Shown here piece after piece: positions 42,975 to 52,623 of a DNA stretch of 64,000 nucleotides. The position numbers and the translations under genes were made by a program. Position 1 is the stretch's first letter, and every line of letters starts with the position of its first letter. Below the pieces are notes generated by a model, which saw nothing but the letters and a program-made list of their open reading frames with translations, was not told where the DNA came from and did no database searches. Source of the stretch: CAYNWT01 sp964450955 (GTDB lineage: Bacteria; Planctomycetota; Planctomycetia; Planctomycetales; Planctomycetaceae); contig CAYVFI010000018.1 of the NCBI GenBank assembly GCA_964450955.1, positions 62,001-126,000 of the forward strand, read 5' to 3'.

Positions 42975-44342
42975 CTACTTCAAACCCAGCTTCTCGATTT
43001 TCTGTTGCAGGTTCTGTCGATGAATCCCCAGTTGCCTGGCCGCGGCACTGACGTTGCCATTGTGAGCATCCAATGCCGCCGTGATGGCCGTGCGTTCGAA
43101 GGTTTCGACCAGCTGATTTTTCGCTTCGGTTAGCGGCAGGCCCAGCAGTTCTGCGAAGTCGTGTGACGGTTCGGCCGTTGCCGGCACGAGTCCAAGGTCG
43201 ATGGGCGCAATTTCACAATCAGCCATCGCCGCCGCGCCCAGGATGGCCTGCTGGAGTTCTCGAACATTGCCGGGCCAGTTGTGTGTTAGCAACGCCTCGA
43301 TAGCGGCCGGCGAAATTGGTTTGGTGTTAATGTCCCGGTTGGTTTCCAGAAAGTGGTTGGCCAGCAAAACAATGTCTTCACGACGATGCCGCAGAGCGGG
43401 GACGGCCAGTTCGATACCCCGGATCCGAAACAGCAGGTCCTGTCGAAACTGTCCGTCGGTGATCGAATCCTCAAGGTTCTGATGCGTCGCACTAACGACG
43501 CGGACATTAACGGGAACGGTTTGACTGCAACCAACAGGCTGCACAACCTGTTCCTGCAACGCACGAAGGATTCGGGTTTGAGCGTTGAGTGGCATGTCTC
43601 CGATTTCATCCAGAAACAGTGTTCCTCCGTCAGCTTCGCGGAACACGCCTTCGCGGTCTTTGTCGGCTCCGGTAAACGCGCCCTTGATGTGCCCGAACAA
43701 TTCGCTTTCGATCAACGATTCCGGGATCGCCGCCGTGTTGACCGCGACAAACGGTTTGCCCGCGCGATCACTTAACCGGTGCAGCTCACGCGCGACAAGT
43801 TCTTTGCCGGTTCCGGTTTCGCCCCGAACCAAAACCGGCAGCGAAACCGCGGCCGCCTTTTGCAGGCGCGCGTAGAGCTCCTGCATCGGCCGACTAAGCC
43901 CAACCAACGCGCCGAAACCTTGTTGGTCGTCCAATTGACGTTCTAACTGATTGACCCGCGCACGTAGCGACGTGCGTTCGATGACACGCGCGGCGATTGA
44001 TCGGATGCGTTCTATTTCATACGGCTTGGTTAAGTAGTCCGCCGCGCCCAGGCGAACGCACTCCAGAGCCGTCTCGATGGAATCGACTGCAGTGACGAGA
44101 ATGATTTCGCAGTCCGCGGTTCCGTCGGCTTTGTTAAGTTCGGCCAGCACGCCCATGCCGTCCAGTTCCGGCATGTTGAGATCCAGGAATACAAGTTCCG
44201 GCCGATGTTCACGGATCATCTCAAGCGCCGTCGCGCCGTTGTCGGCTTCAAGCAAGGTGGCGTCGAACTTTTTAAGCGACCTTGCCATACCGACCCGCGC
44301 GGGTTTTTCGTCATCAGCGATGAGGATAGTGATATTGCTCAC
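42975..44342 (-). CDS. NtrC-type sigma-54-dependent response regulator
   Basis: A 455-residue transcription activator. Receiver domain 1-120 with phospho-acceptor Asp54 and Lys106; AAA+ domain with Walker A GETGTGK at 174-180, the sigma-54 contact loop GAFTGA at 221-226 and LFLDEIGDM; C-terminal Fis-type helix-turn-helix (GNVSAAARQLGIHRQNLQQKI). All parts needed for open-complex formation with RNA polymerase-sigma-54 are intact. The start is GTG with AGGA upstream. Its partner kinase lies upstream on the same strand, separated by 283 bases rich in inverted repeats. Target genes are unknown. Confidence 0.94.
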   Translation of the reverse strand: MSNITILIADDEKPARVGMARSLKKFDATLLEADNGATALEMIREHRPELVFLDLNMPELDGMGVLAELNKADGTADCEIILVTAVDSIETALECVRLGAADYLTKPYEIERIRSIAARVIERTSLRARVNQLERQLDDQQGFGALVGLSRPMQELYARLQKAAAVSLPVLVRGETGTGKELVARELHRLSDRAGKPFVAVNTAAIPESLIESELFGHIKGAFTGADKDREGVFREADGGTLFLDEIGDMPLNAQTRILRALQEQVVQPVGCSQTVPVNVRVVSATHQNLEDSITDGQFRQDLLFRIRGIELAVPALRHRREDIVLLANHFLETNRDINTKPISPAAIEALLTHNWPGNVRELQQAILGAAAMADCEIAPIDLGLVPATAEPSHDFAELLGLPLTEAKNQLVETFERTAITAALDAHNGNVSAAARQLGIHRQNLQQKIEKLGLK

Positions 44343-44392
44343 GAGTCGTCCTGTTACGTTGGTCCGTCAGTTGGTTCTGGTCGCGTCGTCTT

Positions 44393-44470
44393 AATGGCCA
44401 CGAAAAACACAAAGAGCCACAAAAAACCGCGCTTCCCTTTTTGTGCCTTTTCGTGTTTTTTGTGGCCATT
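44393..44470. repeat. Inverted repeat, GCCACGAAAAACACAAAG family, copy 1
   Basis: Left arm 44393-44425, right arm 44438-44470: imperfect reverse complements that begin AATGGCCAC and end GTGGCCATT. It lies between the response regulator and its kinase. A second copy follows at 44551. Confidence 0.8.
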
Positions 44471-44550
44471 CCTCTTTGCGGTCTCGTCGCGATACTAACT
44501 CGCAGCCATCCGCCTGTTTCTCAACACAGCAGCCTGTCGCCGTGCTTCAT

Positions 44551-44628
44551 TAGCCACGAAAAACACAAAGAGCCACGAAAAGTTGCGCTTCTTCTTTTGG
44601 GGTCCTTCCGTGTTTCTTGTGGCCATTA
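44551..44628. repeat. Inverted repeat, GCCACGAAAAACACAAAG family, copy 2
   Basis: The left part repeats copy 1 almost base for base (44551-44581), and the right arm (44601-44628) ends in GTGGCCATTA, reaching the stop codon of the kinase gene. The arms pair less well than in copy 1. Confidence 0.7.
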
Positions 44629-46707
44629 CTCCGCCATGTCTATTTGCGAACGCGGCAGCTTCAAAGTGAACTCCGTTCCCGAATCGCCAGTCGTTTCGCA
44701 ATGAATCTCGCCACCGAGTTCTCGCACGTGGCGGCCCACGATGTAAAGCCCCAGGCCGGTTCCGTCTGCTTTCGTGGTGGCAAACGGTTCGAACAAACGG
44801 TCTTGAATTTCCGGAGCGATACCGGGTCCATTGTCGCTGACCCGCGTGACAACATTGTCTTCCTCAACCGCGCACGTCATAGCGACTTTGCCTCCGGAAC
44901 CGGCGGCTTCGATCGAGTTCTTGATCAGGTTGAAGTAGATCTCTCGCAGCGCGTTGATGTCGCCCACAATCGTTTGACCGTTGGCCGTGATATCGACCGC
45001 AATCTCAATGTTGTCGCGCCTGGCGACGTGTCGCATTAACTGCAAAGTCTGCTGCAGTATCTCTGCCGGCCGAACGTTGGATTCCCGCTGCGGTTCTGAC
45101 CGCGCGAAGGCCAGCAGTTGGGATGTCGTTGTTGAGAGTCGATCGATTTCGCTAAGAATCAGTTTCAGGTCTTCCGCGTGTTCGCTCTCACCGCCCAGGT
45201 CTTCGGCCATGACGGTCGTGATTGCTTTGATAGACGACAGCGGATTACGAACCTCGTGCGCGATTGAACCGGCCAACAACCCCAGCGTTGATAGTTTCTC
45301 CTGTTGAATCGCGCGGCGTTCGGCGGTGATGCGTTCGGCCTGCATGCGTTCCAGTTGCAGGATGACTGCCAGTTGGTCGGCCAGAAGAACCAGCGCGTTA
45401 AGTTCCTCGTCGCTAATTCGTTGGTGCGCGGGTTTGGTGCCGGTCAGCAAAACGCCCAACGTATCGCCGTGGTCCAGCAGGATTCCGGCGGTTGATTCCA
45501 GTTGGTCCAGCAAACTAAGCGACGCGCTGTCGTTGGCTGTCCACACTGTCGCGCACCGGCTTCCACTGTCGCGCAACTGATCGGCAAGTCGATTGGCAGA
45601 ATCCAGTTCCAGCGGTTGTGAACCAGAATGAACCGGTTCCGGTTTCAGCAACGCAATTCGCACATCAGACAGCGCAAACGCCGCGCGAACCTCATCAGCG
45701 ACCGTCCCAATGATTCGTTCAACAGGCTGGCCCGTCATGGCCGTCATTCGCGCCGACAGGTCCCGTGTCCGCACCCGAGTCGTCTGAACCCGCGCGCCGG
45801 CCAGGTACCGCAGACCCTCTGACACACGTTGTCGAAACGGAGCGTACAACAGAATCAGTGCGACGGCCGCCACGCCTTCGACCACAGCAAAGTTAACTCG
45901 ATATCGATTGCTAAGCTGGTCGCGAATGTCGGTGAAGACGAGTTCATGAATCAGCAAAAACGCCAGCACGATGGCTCCGTAAACCAACGTGCGTTCGACC
46001 AACAACGACAGCAGCCCGAACCGCAACACGTAATAGATAAACAATATCACTGTGGCCATCGGCACCAGCGTCATGGCCAATGTGATGGCATCCGCCGCGC
46101 GCGGCCAGGCTTCGATTCCGTACCAGGTTCCGATGGCCGTCAGCGCACCGCTGGCCACAAGTGTAATGGACAAGCCTGTGAGAAATCGTTTGTGAACCTC
46201 AAACGCAGGTTGCGACCTAAGTCGGTAGTACAGGATGGCCGCGACAATTGTCGTTGCCAGGAAATATGCCACGTAAGGTCGGCGGAACGCATCAACCGAC
46301 GCCAGGAAGTTACGGCTTCTTTCCGGGTCCACCGCGGCTGCAATCGGAACGACAAGCAGCACTGGCAAGTACAACAAAGCGTATCGCCAATCCCGCGCGG
46401 GGCTTAGGTTGATGCCTGTTTGAGTGACGCGCAGACAACCGTGCAGGATGGCTGCGGGAAGAACCAATAAGCCACACGACATCGCGATCATCGCGAACCG
46501 GTCAATCGTCAACGCCCAGTCCGTCTCCGCCTGCGTGAGCAAGTGATGAACGAAACTACCGGCGTGGAACACCAGCGTGGCTGCCGTCATTAACCACATC
46601 CAAATCGCGACGTGCCGCCGGTTCGGTTTCTCCAACAGCGCGATCAACAGTACGGCATCCAGTACCGTCGCAGAACCTATCGCAGCTAGTCGGATGTCTT
46701 CGAACAT
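44626..46707 (-). CDS. Membrane sensor histidine kinase
   Basis: A 693-residue kinase. The N-terminal 300 residues hold about nine hydrophobic segments (first near 10-25, others at 35-55, 75-90, 108-125, 145-162, 178-195, 210-230, 240-258 and 275-290), a multi-helix sensor of the kind seen in planctomycete NtrB-like kinases. A GAF-like cytosolic domain (about 320-455) follows, then HisKA with His484 in SIAHEVRNPLSS, then the ATPase with N, G1 (VSDNGPGI) and G2 (GLGLYIVGRH) boxes. It should phosphorylate the adjacent NtrC-type regulator. The signal is unknown. Confidence 0.93.
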   Translation of the reverse strand: MFEDIRLAAIGSATVLDAVLLIALLEKPNRRHVAIWMWLMTAATLVFHAGSFVHHLLTQAETDWALTIDRFAMIAMSCGLLVLPAAILHGCLRVTQTGINLSPARDWRYALLYLPVLLVVPIAAAVDPERSRNFLASVDAFRRPYVAYFLATTIVAAILYYRLRSQPAFEVHKRFLTGLSITLVASGALTAIGTWYGIEAWPRAADAITLAMTLVPMATVILFIYYVLRFGLLSLLVERTLVYGAIVLAFLLIHELVFTDIRDQLSNRYRVNFAVVEGVAAVALILLYAPFRQRVSEGLRYLAGARVQTTRVRTRDLSARMTAMTGQPVERIIGTVADEVRAAFALSDVRIALLKPEPVHSGSQPLELDSANRLADQLRDSGSRCATVWTANDSASLSLLDQLESTAGILLDHGDTLGVLLTGTKPAHQRISDEELNALVLLADQLAVILQLERMQAERITAERRAIQQEKLSTLGLLAGSIAHEVRNPLSSIKAITTVMAEDLGGESEHAEDLKLILSEIDRLSTTTSQLLAFARSEPQRESNVRPAEILQQTLQLMRHVARRDNIEIAVDITANGQTIVGDINALREIYFNLIKNSIEAAGSGGKVAMTCAVEEDNVVTRVSDNGPGIAPEIQDRLFEPFATTKADGTGLGLYIVGRHVRELGGEIHCETTGDSGTEFTLKLPRSQIDMAE

Positions 46708-46814
46708 ACGTCCGAGTTTATCACGTCCTCGGACAGAACATCGGCCGCAAGCTCTGAAAGCTCAAAAGACACGTTCAACCGGGTCGGCACCAGGCAATCA
46801 CAACCACTCCACCA

Positions 46815-46855
46815 ACCGGAATCCCAATGCAACGGGACGTTGCACGTTGCCGGTT
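46815..46855. repeat. Short dispersed repeat, also at 40018
   Basis: CCGGAATCC, one base, ATGCAACGG, one base, ACGTTGC recurs here and at about 40018-40051, where it codes the C-terminus of the RNA methyltransferase. GCAACG and CGTTGC inside form a small stem. Confidence 0.6.
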
Positions 46856-48207
46856 TAGACGAGTTCTTTGATGGGTTCGCGGTGGTCGACCAGGTATTGG
46901 GGGCGGCCGGAGGGGTCGACAACCGTGGCGGACATCGTGTTGATGCCCAGGTTGTGGTAGATGGTCGCCAGGATTTCCTGCATATGAACCGGGCGTTCGA
47001 CCGCGTGTTCGCCAAGCCGGTTCGTAGCTCCGATTGCCTGGCCAAGCTTCATGCCTCCACCAGCCAGCAAAGCACAACTAACCTGCGGCCAATGGTCTCG
47101 ACCCGCCTGCGGATTAATTCGGGGAGTCCGACCGAACTCGCCCCAAACGGCGACCGTCACATCGTCCAGCATGCCGCGTTCGTCCAGGTCCTGAATGAGC
47201 GCGCTGACTGCCTGGTCCAGCTTGCCGCCGTGATCGCGTACCAAATCGAAGTTCTTGCCGTGACTGTCCCAGCGTCCGTACGACAGCGTCACACTGCGGC
47301 AACCGGCTTCGACCAGACGCCGAGCCATCAGGATGTGTTCGTTGCAGGTGGGAGCTCCGTCGTACTGGTACTTGTATGGCTTGCCGTCGCCGTACCGCTG
47401 GCGAACCTCTTCCGGTTCCTTGCTGATGTCCAGAGCGTTGGCAAGTTTGTTTGATGTGAGAACGCCGAACGCCGCTTCGGTAAACGCATCGACGCCCTTC
47501 ATCGATTCGTTAACTTCCGCCTGCGCCTTCATGCGGTCCAGACTGGCCAGCAAACGTTTGCGATCTTTCAGTCGGTCAAGCGTGACTCCGTTGAGCGTCA
47601 GGTCGTCCATGCCCTGCCCGTTGGGTTGGAACGGTTGGAACGCAGAACCAAGAAAGCCAGGTCCGCCTGGTTCAGACCACGGCACGTGTTTTGTTTTTGC
47701 AGCCAACGCAATTGATGGCGGGATACCAGGGTCGACCGGACCAAACATCTTTGCCAGAACCGGACCGATGGAAGGTCGCCCGCCGATTGACTGCAGGTCG
47801 CGGCGCTGGAAACCCGTAAAGCATTGATGCGCGTCGTGCGCGCCTGAGCAACCAACGACCGATCGAATGACGGCCAGCTTGTCCATCATGGCGGCCAGCT
47901 TTGGAAAGCACTCACCAATCTGAATTCCGGGAACCGCGGTTGCGATTGGATTGAACTCACCGCGGATCTCACGCGGTGCTTCGGTTTTGATTTCCCACAT
48001 GTCCTGGTGAGGAGGTCCGCCGCCCAGAAAAATGTTGATGACCGCCTTGTGCGAGTTCCTCTCGTCACCACTAGCCGCCTGCGCGCGCATGATGTTGGAC
48101 AGGCCGAGTCCCCCGACGGCTCCCATTGAGAAGCCACCGACTTTCAAAAAACTACGTCGCGCGATGCCGTCGCAGTAACGATGTTTGTTGCCGAGGATTG
48201 TCAGCAT
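46855..48207 (-). CDS. DUF1501 protein with Tat signal
   Basis: A 450-residue exported protein of the DUF1501 group, an alkaline phosphatase/sulfatase-fold family abundant in planctomycetes. ARRSFLKVGGFSMGAVGGLGLS is the twin-arginine leader region (residues 16-37). Family elements are KAVINIFLGGGPPHQDMWEIK, SVVGCSGAHDAHQCFTG, GCRSVTLSYGRWDSHGKNFD, TVAVWGEFGRTPRIN and GRDHWPQV. These genes usually follow a DUF1549/DUF1553 partner, which is absent here; the protein stands alone. The reaction is unknown. Confidence 0.9.
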   Translation of the reverse strand: MLTILGNKHRYCDGIARRSFLKVGGFSMGAVGGLGLSNIMRAQAASGDERNSHKAVINIFLGGGPPHQDMWEIKTEAPREIRGEFNPIATAVPGIQIGECFPKLAAMMDKLAVIRSVVGCSGAHDAHQCFTGFQRRDLQSIGGRPSIGPVLAKMFGPVDPGIPPSIALAAKTKHVPWSEPGGPGFLGSAFQPFQPNGQGMDDLTLNGVTLDRLKDRKRLLASLDRMKAQAEVNESMKGVDAFTEAAFGVLTSNKLANALDISKEPEEVRQRYGDGKPYKYQYDGAPTCNEHILMARRLVEAGCRSVTLSYGRWDSHGKNFDLVRDHGGKLDQAVSALIQDLDERGMLDDVTVAVWGEFGRTPRINPQAGRDHWPQVSCALLAGGGMKLGQAIGATNRLGEHAVERPVHMQEILATIYHNLGINTMSATVVDPSGRPQYLVDHREPIKELV

Positions 48208-48585
48208 GGCGGGCCTCAGATGCGGGTGGTGGGGTGTTGCTCGGGCTGAGCGGCAGGTAACTGAATTATCGGGATCAAAACCGCCCCATGTCTATTCTAA
48301 CTCCGTATCCGGCCCAGCGCGGGTCATTGGGGGTCTTTCGAGAGGGGGAACACGGCCGCAAACTACTTCGCGCCCGAAGGACTCTTCCATCGGGCTTTCT
48401 GGTCCGTTGTGATGATTCAGGGAGCCGCCGGAGCGCTTTTCTTTGAGTTCTTCCAGACTGCTCTCGGACACAGTGTTTTGTGGTGTCTGGAGAGGCTCTG
48501 AAGGGCCTATATGGCATGACCGCGGCGGCTTGATTTGGTAAGATACAGGTTCCATTTGAAATAGGTTCACCGCGCCGGATTTGCC
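48208..48585. other. Divergent intergenic region upstream of dnaN
   Basis: Holds promoters for the DUF1501 gene and the dnaN operon. No DnaA box cluster or AT-rich unwinding element was seen, so I do not call an origin. No gene was recognised. Confidence 0.4.
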
Positions 48586-49695
48586 ATGAAACTCCACTGT
48601 CACCGCCCTTCGCTCGTGGCGGCTCTGCAGGCCGTCAGTGCTGTCGTTCCCAGCCGCACGCCGAAGGAAATTTTGAAGAACGTGAAGATCGTCGTCGACG
48701 ACGGACGGACTACGTTGCAGGCGACCGACCAGGAAGTTGGCATCCATCAAATCATCGAAGGCGTCGAAACAGATTCGACCGGTGTGGCCCTGCTACCGGC
48801 CGCCCGACTACTGTCGATTCTAAGAGAACTCACGGACGAAGCGGCCGAGATTGAGATTACTCAGGACAGCATTCAAATTCGATCCGGGCGCAGTGACTTC
48901 AAGTTGTCCGCCGAAGATCCGTCTGAGTATCCACCTGTGCCGACTGCTGATGGTGCCGAGTCGTTTTCGATTGAATCCAGCAAGCTGCGACGCATGGTTC
49001 GCCGGACAGCGTTTGCGACGGACGTTGAAAGCACTCGCTACGCGTTGGGTGGTCTGCAGTTGGAAGTCGTTGGCGACGACGTGACACTGGCCGCGACAGA
49101 CAGTCGTCGGTTGGCTGTTGTGCGAAACAAAATTGCCGGTGGTACGGCTCCTGATTCTGCCAAGCCGCCCGTGATTCCAACCAAGGCCATGTCTTTACTG
49201 GAACGCAATATTCCGGACGACGACACGGCCACACAAATTACGGTTCGAGACAACGACGTTTTGTTTCAGTGTGCGAACACGACTGTCTACAGTCGATTGG
49301 TTGAAGGCCGGTTCCCTCAGTATCGCGATGTCATACCGGCCGAGAGTCGAATTGAAATCGAACTGATTGTCGGAACCTTCCACGCCGCGATCCGGCAGGC
49401 TCAGATTGTGACCGACGAAGAAAGTCGAGGCGTCGACTTTACGTTCAACGACGGCACGCTGGCTCTCAACAGTACGGCCGCCGACATTGGTCAGTCGCGG
49501 ATTGAAGTTCCCATCGGTTACGACGGCGAGGAACTCACAATCACTTTCGACCCGCGTTACATCGCAGACTTCCTGAAGGTTCTGGACCAGGAATCCTCAG
49601 CCACACTGAAGCTGACTGACGGTGAAAGTGCGGCCGTGTTTACAACGGATGACGACTACACCTACGTCATCATGCCACTCGCGCGTGATCGATAA
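48586..49695 (+). CDS. dnaN: DNA polymerase III beta subunit (sliding clamp)
   Basis: A 369-residue ring-forming clamp that tethers DNA polymerase III to DNA. Three homologous domains of about 120 residues are visible; the first begins KLHCHRPSLVAALQAVSAVVPSR, a standard start, and the last ends with YTYVIMPLARD (family YxxMPxR/L). Length is normal. It is the first gene of dnaN-dciA-gyrB. Its TAA shares a base with the dciA ATG, giving coupling. dnaA and recF, common neighbours elsewhere, are missing. Confidence 0.97.
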   Translation: MKLHCHRPSLVAALQAVSAVVPSRTPKEILKNVKIVVDDGRTTLQATDQEVGIHQIIEGVETDSTGVALLPAARLLSILRELTDEAAEIEITQDSIQIRSGRSDFKLSAEDPSEYPPVPTADGAESFSIESSKLRRMVRRTAFATDVESTRYALGGLQLEVVGDDVTLAATDSRRLAVVRNKIAGGTAPDSAKPPVIPTKAMSLLERNIPDDDTATQITVRDNDVLFQCANTTVYSRLVEGRFPQYRDVIPAESRIEIELIVGTFHAAIRQAQIVTDEESRGVDFTFNDGTLALNSTAADIGQSRIEVPIGYDGEELTITFDPRYIADFLKVLDQESSATLKLTDGESAAVFTTDDDYTYVIMPLARDR

Positions 49696-50006
49696 TGAGT
49701 TCCGGTTCACGGAAGGGACCTCGGCCTTTGGGTGAGGCGATTAGTCAGTTCATTTCTGAACGCGGTCTCGCCGGGTCAGCAGGATTGGTGACGCTTAACG
49801 AGCTCTGGAAAGAGATAGTTGGCGATGACATTGGCCAGCGAACCAAGGTCACAGGGATCAAGAACGGGACGTTGGAAATTGGAGTGAAGAGTTCGGCGTT
49901 GCTGAACGAACTGGTTGGCTTTTACAGCCAGGAATTTCTTGAACTGATTCGCGCTGACGACCGAGGTAAGACGGTTCGCAGCATTCGGTTCAGGCTGAAG
50001 AGATAG
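49695..50006 (+). CDS. dciA: DciA-like (DUF721) protein
   Basis: A 103-residue protein of the DUF721/DciA family, which in many bacteria without DnaC or DnaI takes part in loading replicative helicase DnaB. The core shows LNELWKEIVGDDIGQRTKVTGIKNGTLEIGVKSSALLNEL, a KH-like fold, and a basic end (RFRLKR). The ATG overlaps the dnaN stop; gyrB begins 63 bases downstream. The family relation rests on pattern and context; the loading role here is inferred. Confidence 0.85.
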   Translation: MSSGSRKGPRPLGEAISQFISERGLAGSAGLVTLNELWKEIVGDDIGQRTKVTGIKNGTLEIGVKSSALLNELVGFYSQEFLELIRADDRGKTVRSIRFRLKR

Positions 50007-50069
50007 CAGTCTTGTCACAGAGCGAGTGCGTTCGCGTTCGATTAGGACAGCGTTTTACGGAGCGGTAAG

Positions 50070-52601
50070 TTGAGTACTGACGAAGCAGCAGACAGCGGCG
50101 GCAAGAAGAAGCCAAAAGGTGCGGCCGGCGAATACGGCGCGGACAATATTAGCCACCTGAAAGGCATTGAGGGCATCCGTAAGCGCCCCGCGATGTACAT
50201 TGGCGACACGAATCAGTCTGGATTGCACCACCTGATTTTCGAAGTCGTGGACAACAGCATCGACGAAGCTGTTAACGGTCACGCCACGTCTATCCGGATT
50301 CAGATTAACGCCGACGAAAGCGTTTCGATTTCAGACGATGGACGCGGAATTCCTGTCGCGATTGCACCATCAGACGAAGAGAAACGTTCTGCGTTGGAGA
50401 TCGTTCTGACGGAAATTCACGCGGGCGGAAAGTTCGACCGCGAGAGTGGCTATACGCTGGGAACCGGTGGTCTTCACGGCGTTGGTATCACAGCTGTGAA
50501 CGCCGTTAGTGAATGGCTGACCGCTGAGATTCAGCGCGATGGCAGTATCTGGAGCATGGAGTTCGAGAAGGGTGTTCGAACGGCTGAGCTGAAAGAAATC
50601 GGCAAGTCCACCAAGACGGGTACGAAGCTAACCTTCAGGGCTGACGCGGAAATTTTCCCGGAGACGAAGTTTTCGTACGACCGATTGCATCGTCGATTGC
50701 ACGAGCTTTCGTTCCTGACTCCCGGCGTGCGTATCGTTCTGTTTGACGAACGAACCAAGAAGACGGACGAGTTCTACAGCGAGAAAGGGATCTCGGAGTT
50801 CGTTGAGTATCTCAACCGAACGCAAACGCCCATCGTTTCAGAAGTCATCAGTATTCAGGGCGAACTACCGGCCGGCGACGGTCAGGGAATGGTTCAGGTT
50901 GATATCTCGTTCCAGCACAACGATGGCTACAACGAAACCGTGCGTTGCTTCGCCAACAACATCTACAACCCGGACGGCGGAACTCACGAAAGCGGATTCC
51001 GCGGCGCGTTGACTCGGTCGATGAACAACTACGGCAAGAAAGAAGGTGCGTTCAAAGATGTCTCGCCGACCGGTGAAGACTTCCGCGAAGGTCTGACCGC
51101 TGTTGTGACCGTGCGAGTGCCTGACCCGAAGTTCGAAGCACAGACAAAGGTGAAGTTGGCCAACAACGATGTCGAAGGCATTGTCGGTTCCGTCGTCTAC
51201 GACGCGCTGACAAAGTACTTCGAAGAGAACCCAAAAGACGCCAAACGCATCGCACAGAAAGCGGTGAACGCGGCCGAAGCCCGCGAAGCCGCACGCAAGT
51301 CGCGCGAAATGGTTCGTCGCAAAGGTGCACTGACCACCGGTGGACTGCCAGAGAAACTGCGCGATTGTCGTAGCCGCGAACTGGCGATCACAGAACTGTA
51401 CCTGGTGGAAGGTGACTCGGCCGGCGGTTCGGCCGACACCGGACGTGATTCAAACACTCAGGCGATTTTGCCGCTGCGTGGTAAAATTCTGAACGTCGAG
51501 AAGGCTCAGTTGGTCAAGATTCTTGACAACAACGAGATCGCCAACATCTACAAAGCAGTTGGGCTTTCACCCGCCGCCGCGGCCGAAGATCTGGATATCA
51601 GCAAGCGTCGCTACGGCAAAATTATTGTCATGACTGACGCCGACGTTGACGGTAGCCATATTCGCACGCTGCTGCTGACATTCCTGTTCAGGCACATGCG
51701 AGAACTGGTCAAAGAAGGTCACATCTATATCGCCCAGCCACCGCTTTACCGAGTTGTCCAGCGCAGTAAGACTCGCTACGTGCAGACGCACGAAGAAATG
51801 ATGACGGAACTTATCGAACTCGGCCTCGACGGTGCCGAAGTTATCATGAAGGAAGACGACGCCATCTTCGAAGGCGAAAATCTGCGGACACTGGTCAACC
51901 TCATTAGTGGGCTTGAAGAACCATTCGTGACGCTCGAACGCCGCGGCATCGATTTGCGAACGTTGGACGAGAACGCCGAAAACGGAAAAATGCCACGGTT
52001 CCGAATCATGGTTGCCGGAGACGCGTCATGGTTCCAGACGCGAGAGGATCTGGAGAAATTCCTGGAGGCAGAAAAAGCGAAAAGCGGCAGCGAAGACGTG
52101 AAACCCGCCGCCGCTGATGCAGAAGCAGCGCCTGAGAAAGAGGGTGACGACGCGGAGGCAGAAGAACAAAAGTTCCAGATTCTGGATCTGCACGAAGTTC
52201 GTGACATCAACAAGGCGATGACCAAACTGAAAGACTACGGCATTGAGCTAAAAGATCTTCAGCCCGCCGGAACCCGCAATGGCGAACCGTATCATCCGTT
52301 TGGTGTTAAGTCAGACGACAACACAATCTCACTATCAAGCCTCCGCGACCTACCACCGACCCTTCGCAAGATGGGCGAAAAGGGTTTGAAGCTAACCCGC
52401 TTCAAAGGCCTGGGCGAGATGAACCCGGACGAACTGTTCGAAACAAGCATGGATCCGGACAACCGAATCCTGATGCAAGTCACGATGGACGACGCCGCCG
52501 CCGCCGACGAAATCTTCCGAGTCCTCATGGGCGATCAGGTCGAACCACGCCGACAGTTCATCGAACAACACGCGTTGGAAGTCAAAGACCTGGACGTGTA
52601 A
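50070..52601 (+). CDS. gyrB: DNA gyrase subunit B
   Basis: An 843-residue ATPase subunit of the type II topoisomerase that introduces negative supercoils. ATP site: YIGDTNQSGLHHLIFEVVDNSIDEA and SDDGRGIPV; TTGGLPEKLRDC; Toprim: EGDSAGGSA and MTDADVDGSHIRTLLLTF. The family-typical late segment RFKGLGEMNPDELFETSMDP is intact. Residues about 665-710 form a Lys/Glu/Ala-rich acidic insert before the final domain. The start is TTG at 50070, with GGAGCGG upstream, in line with the family N-terminus being near DNISHLKGIEGIRKRP. gyrA is not here. Confidence 0.96.
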   Translation: MSTDEAADSGGKKKPKGAAGEYGADNISHLKGIEGIRKRPAMYIGDTNQSGLHHLIFEVVDNSIDEAVNGHATSIRIQINADESVSISDDGRGIPVAIAPSDEEKRSALEIVLTEIHAGGKFDRESGYTLGTGGLHGVGITAVNAVSEWLTAEIQRDGSIWSMEFEKGVRTAELKEIGKSTKTGTKLTFRADAEIFPETKFSYDRLHRRLHELSFLTPGVRIVLFDERTKKTDEFYSEKGISEFVEYLNRTQTPIVSEVISIQGELPAGDGQGMVQVDISFQHNDGYNETVRCFANNIYNPDGGTHESGFRGALTRSMNNYGKKEGAFKDVSPTGEDFREGLTAVVTVRVPDPKFEAQTKVKLANNDVEGIVGSVVYDALTKYFEENPKDAKRIAQKAVNAAEAREAARKSREMVRRKGALTTGGLPEKLRDCRSRELAITELYLVEGDSAGGSADTGRDSNTQAILPLRGKILNVEKAQLVKILDNNEIANIYKAVGLSPAAAAEDLDISKRRYGKIIVMTDADVDGSHIRTLLLTFLFRHMRELVKEGHIYIAQPPLYRVVQRSKTRYVQTHEEMMTELIELGLDGAEVIMKEDDAIFEGENLRTLVNLISGLEEPFVTLERRGIDLRTLDENAENGKMPRFRIMVAGDASWFQTREDLEKFLEAEKAKSGSEDVKPAAADAEAAPEKEGDDAEAEEQKFQILDLHEVRDINKAMTKLKDYGIELKDLQPAGTRNGEPYHPFGVKSDDNTISLSSLRDLPPTLRKMGEKGLKLTRFKGLGEMNPDELFETSMDPDNRILMQVTMDDAAAADEIFRVLMGDQVEPRRQFIEQHALEVKDLDV

Positions 52602-52623
52602 GTCGTCCAAAGTTGAACCTGTT

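Noticed and set aside
48208..48585. A replication origin next to dnaN
   Set aside because: No DnaA-box cluster or AT-rich unwinding segment was seen.
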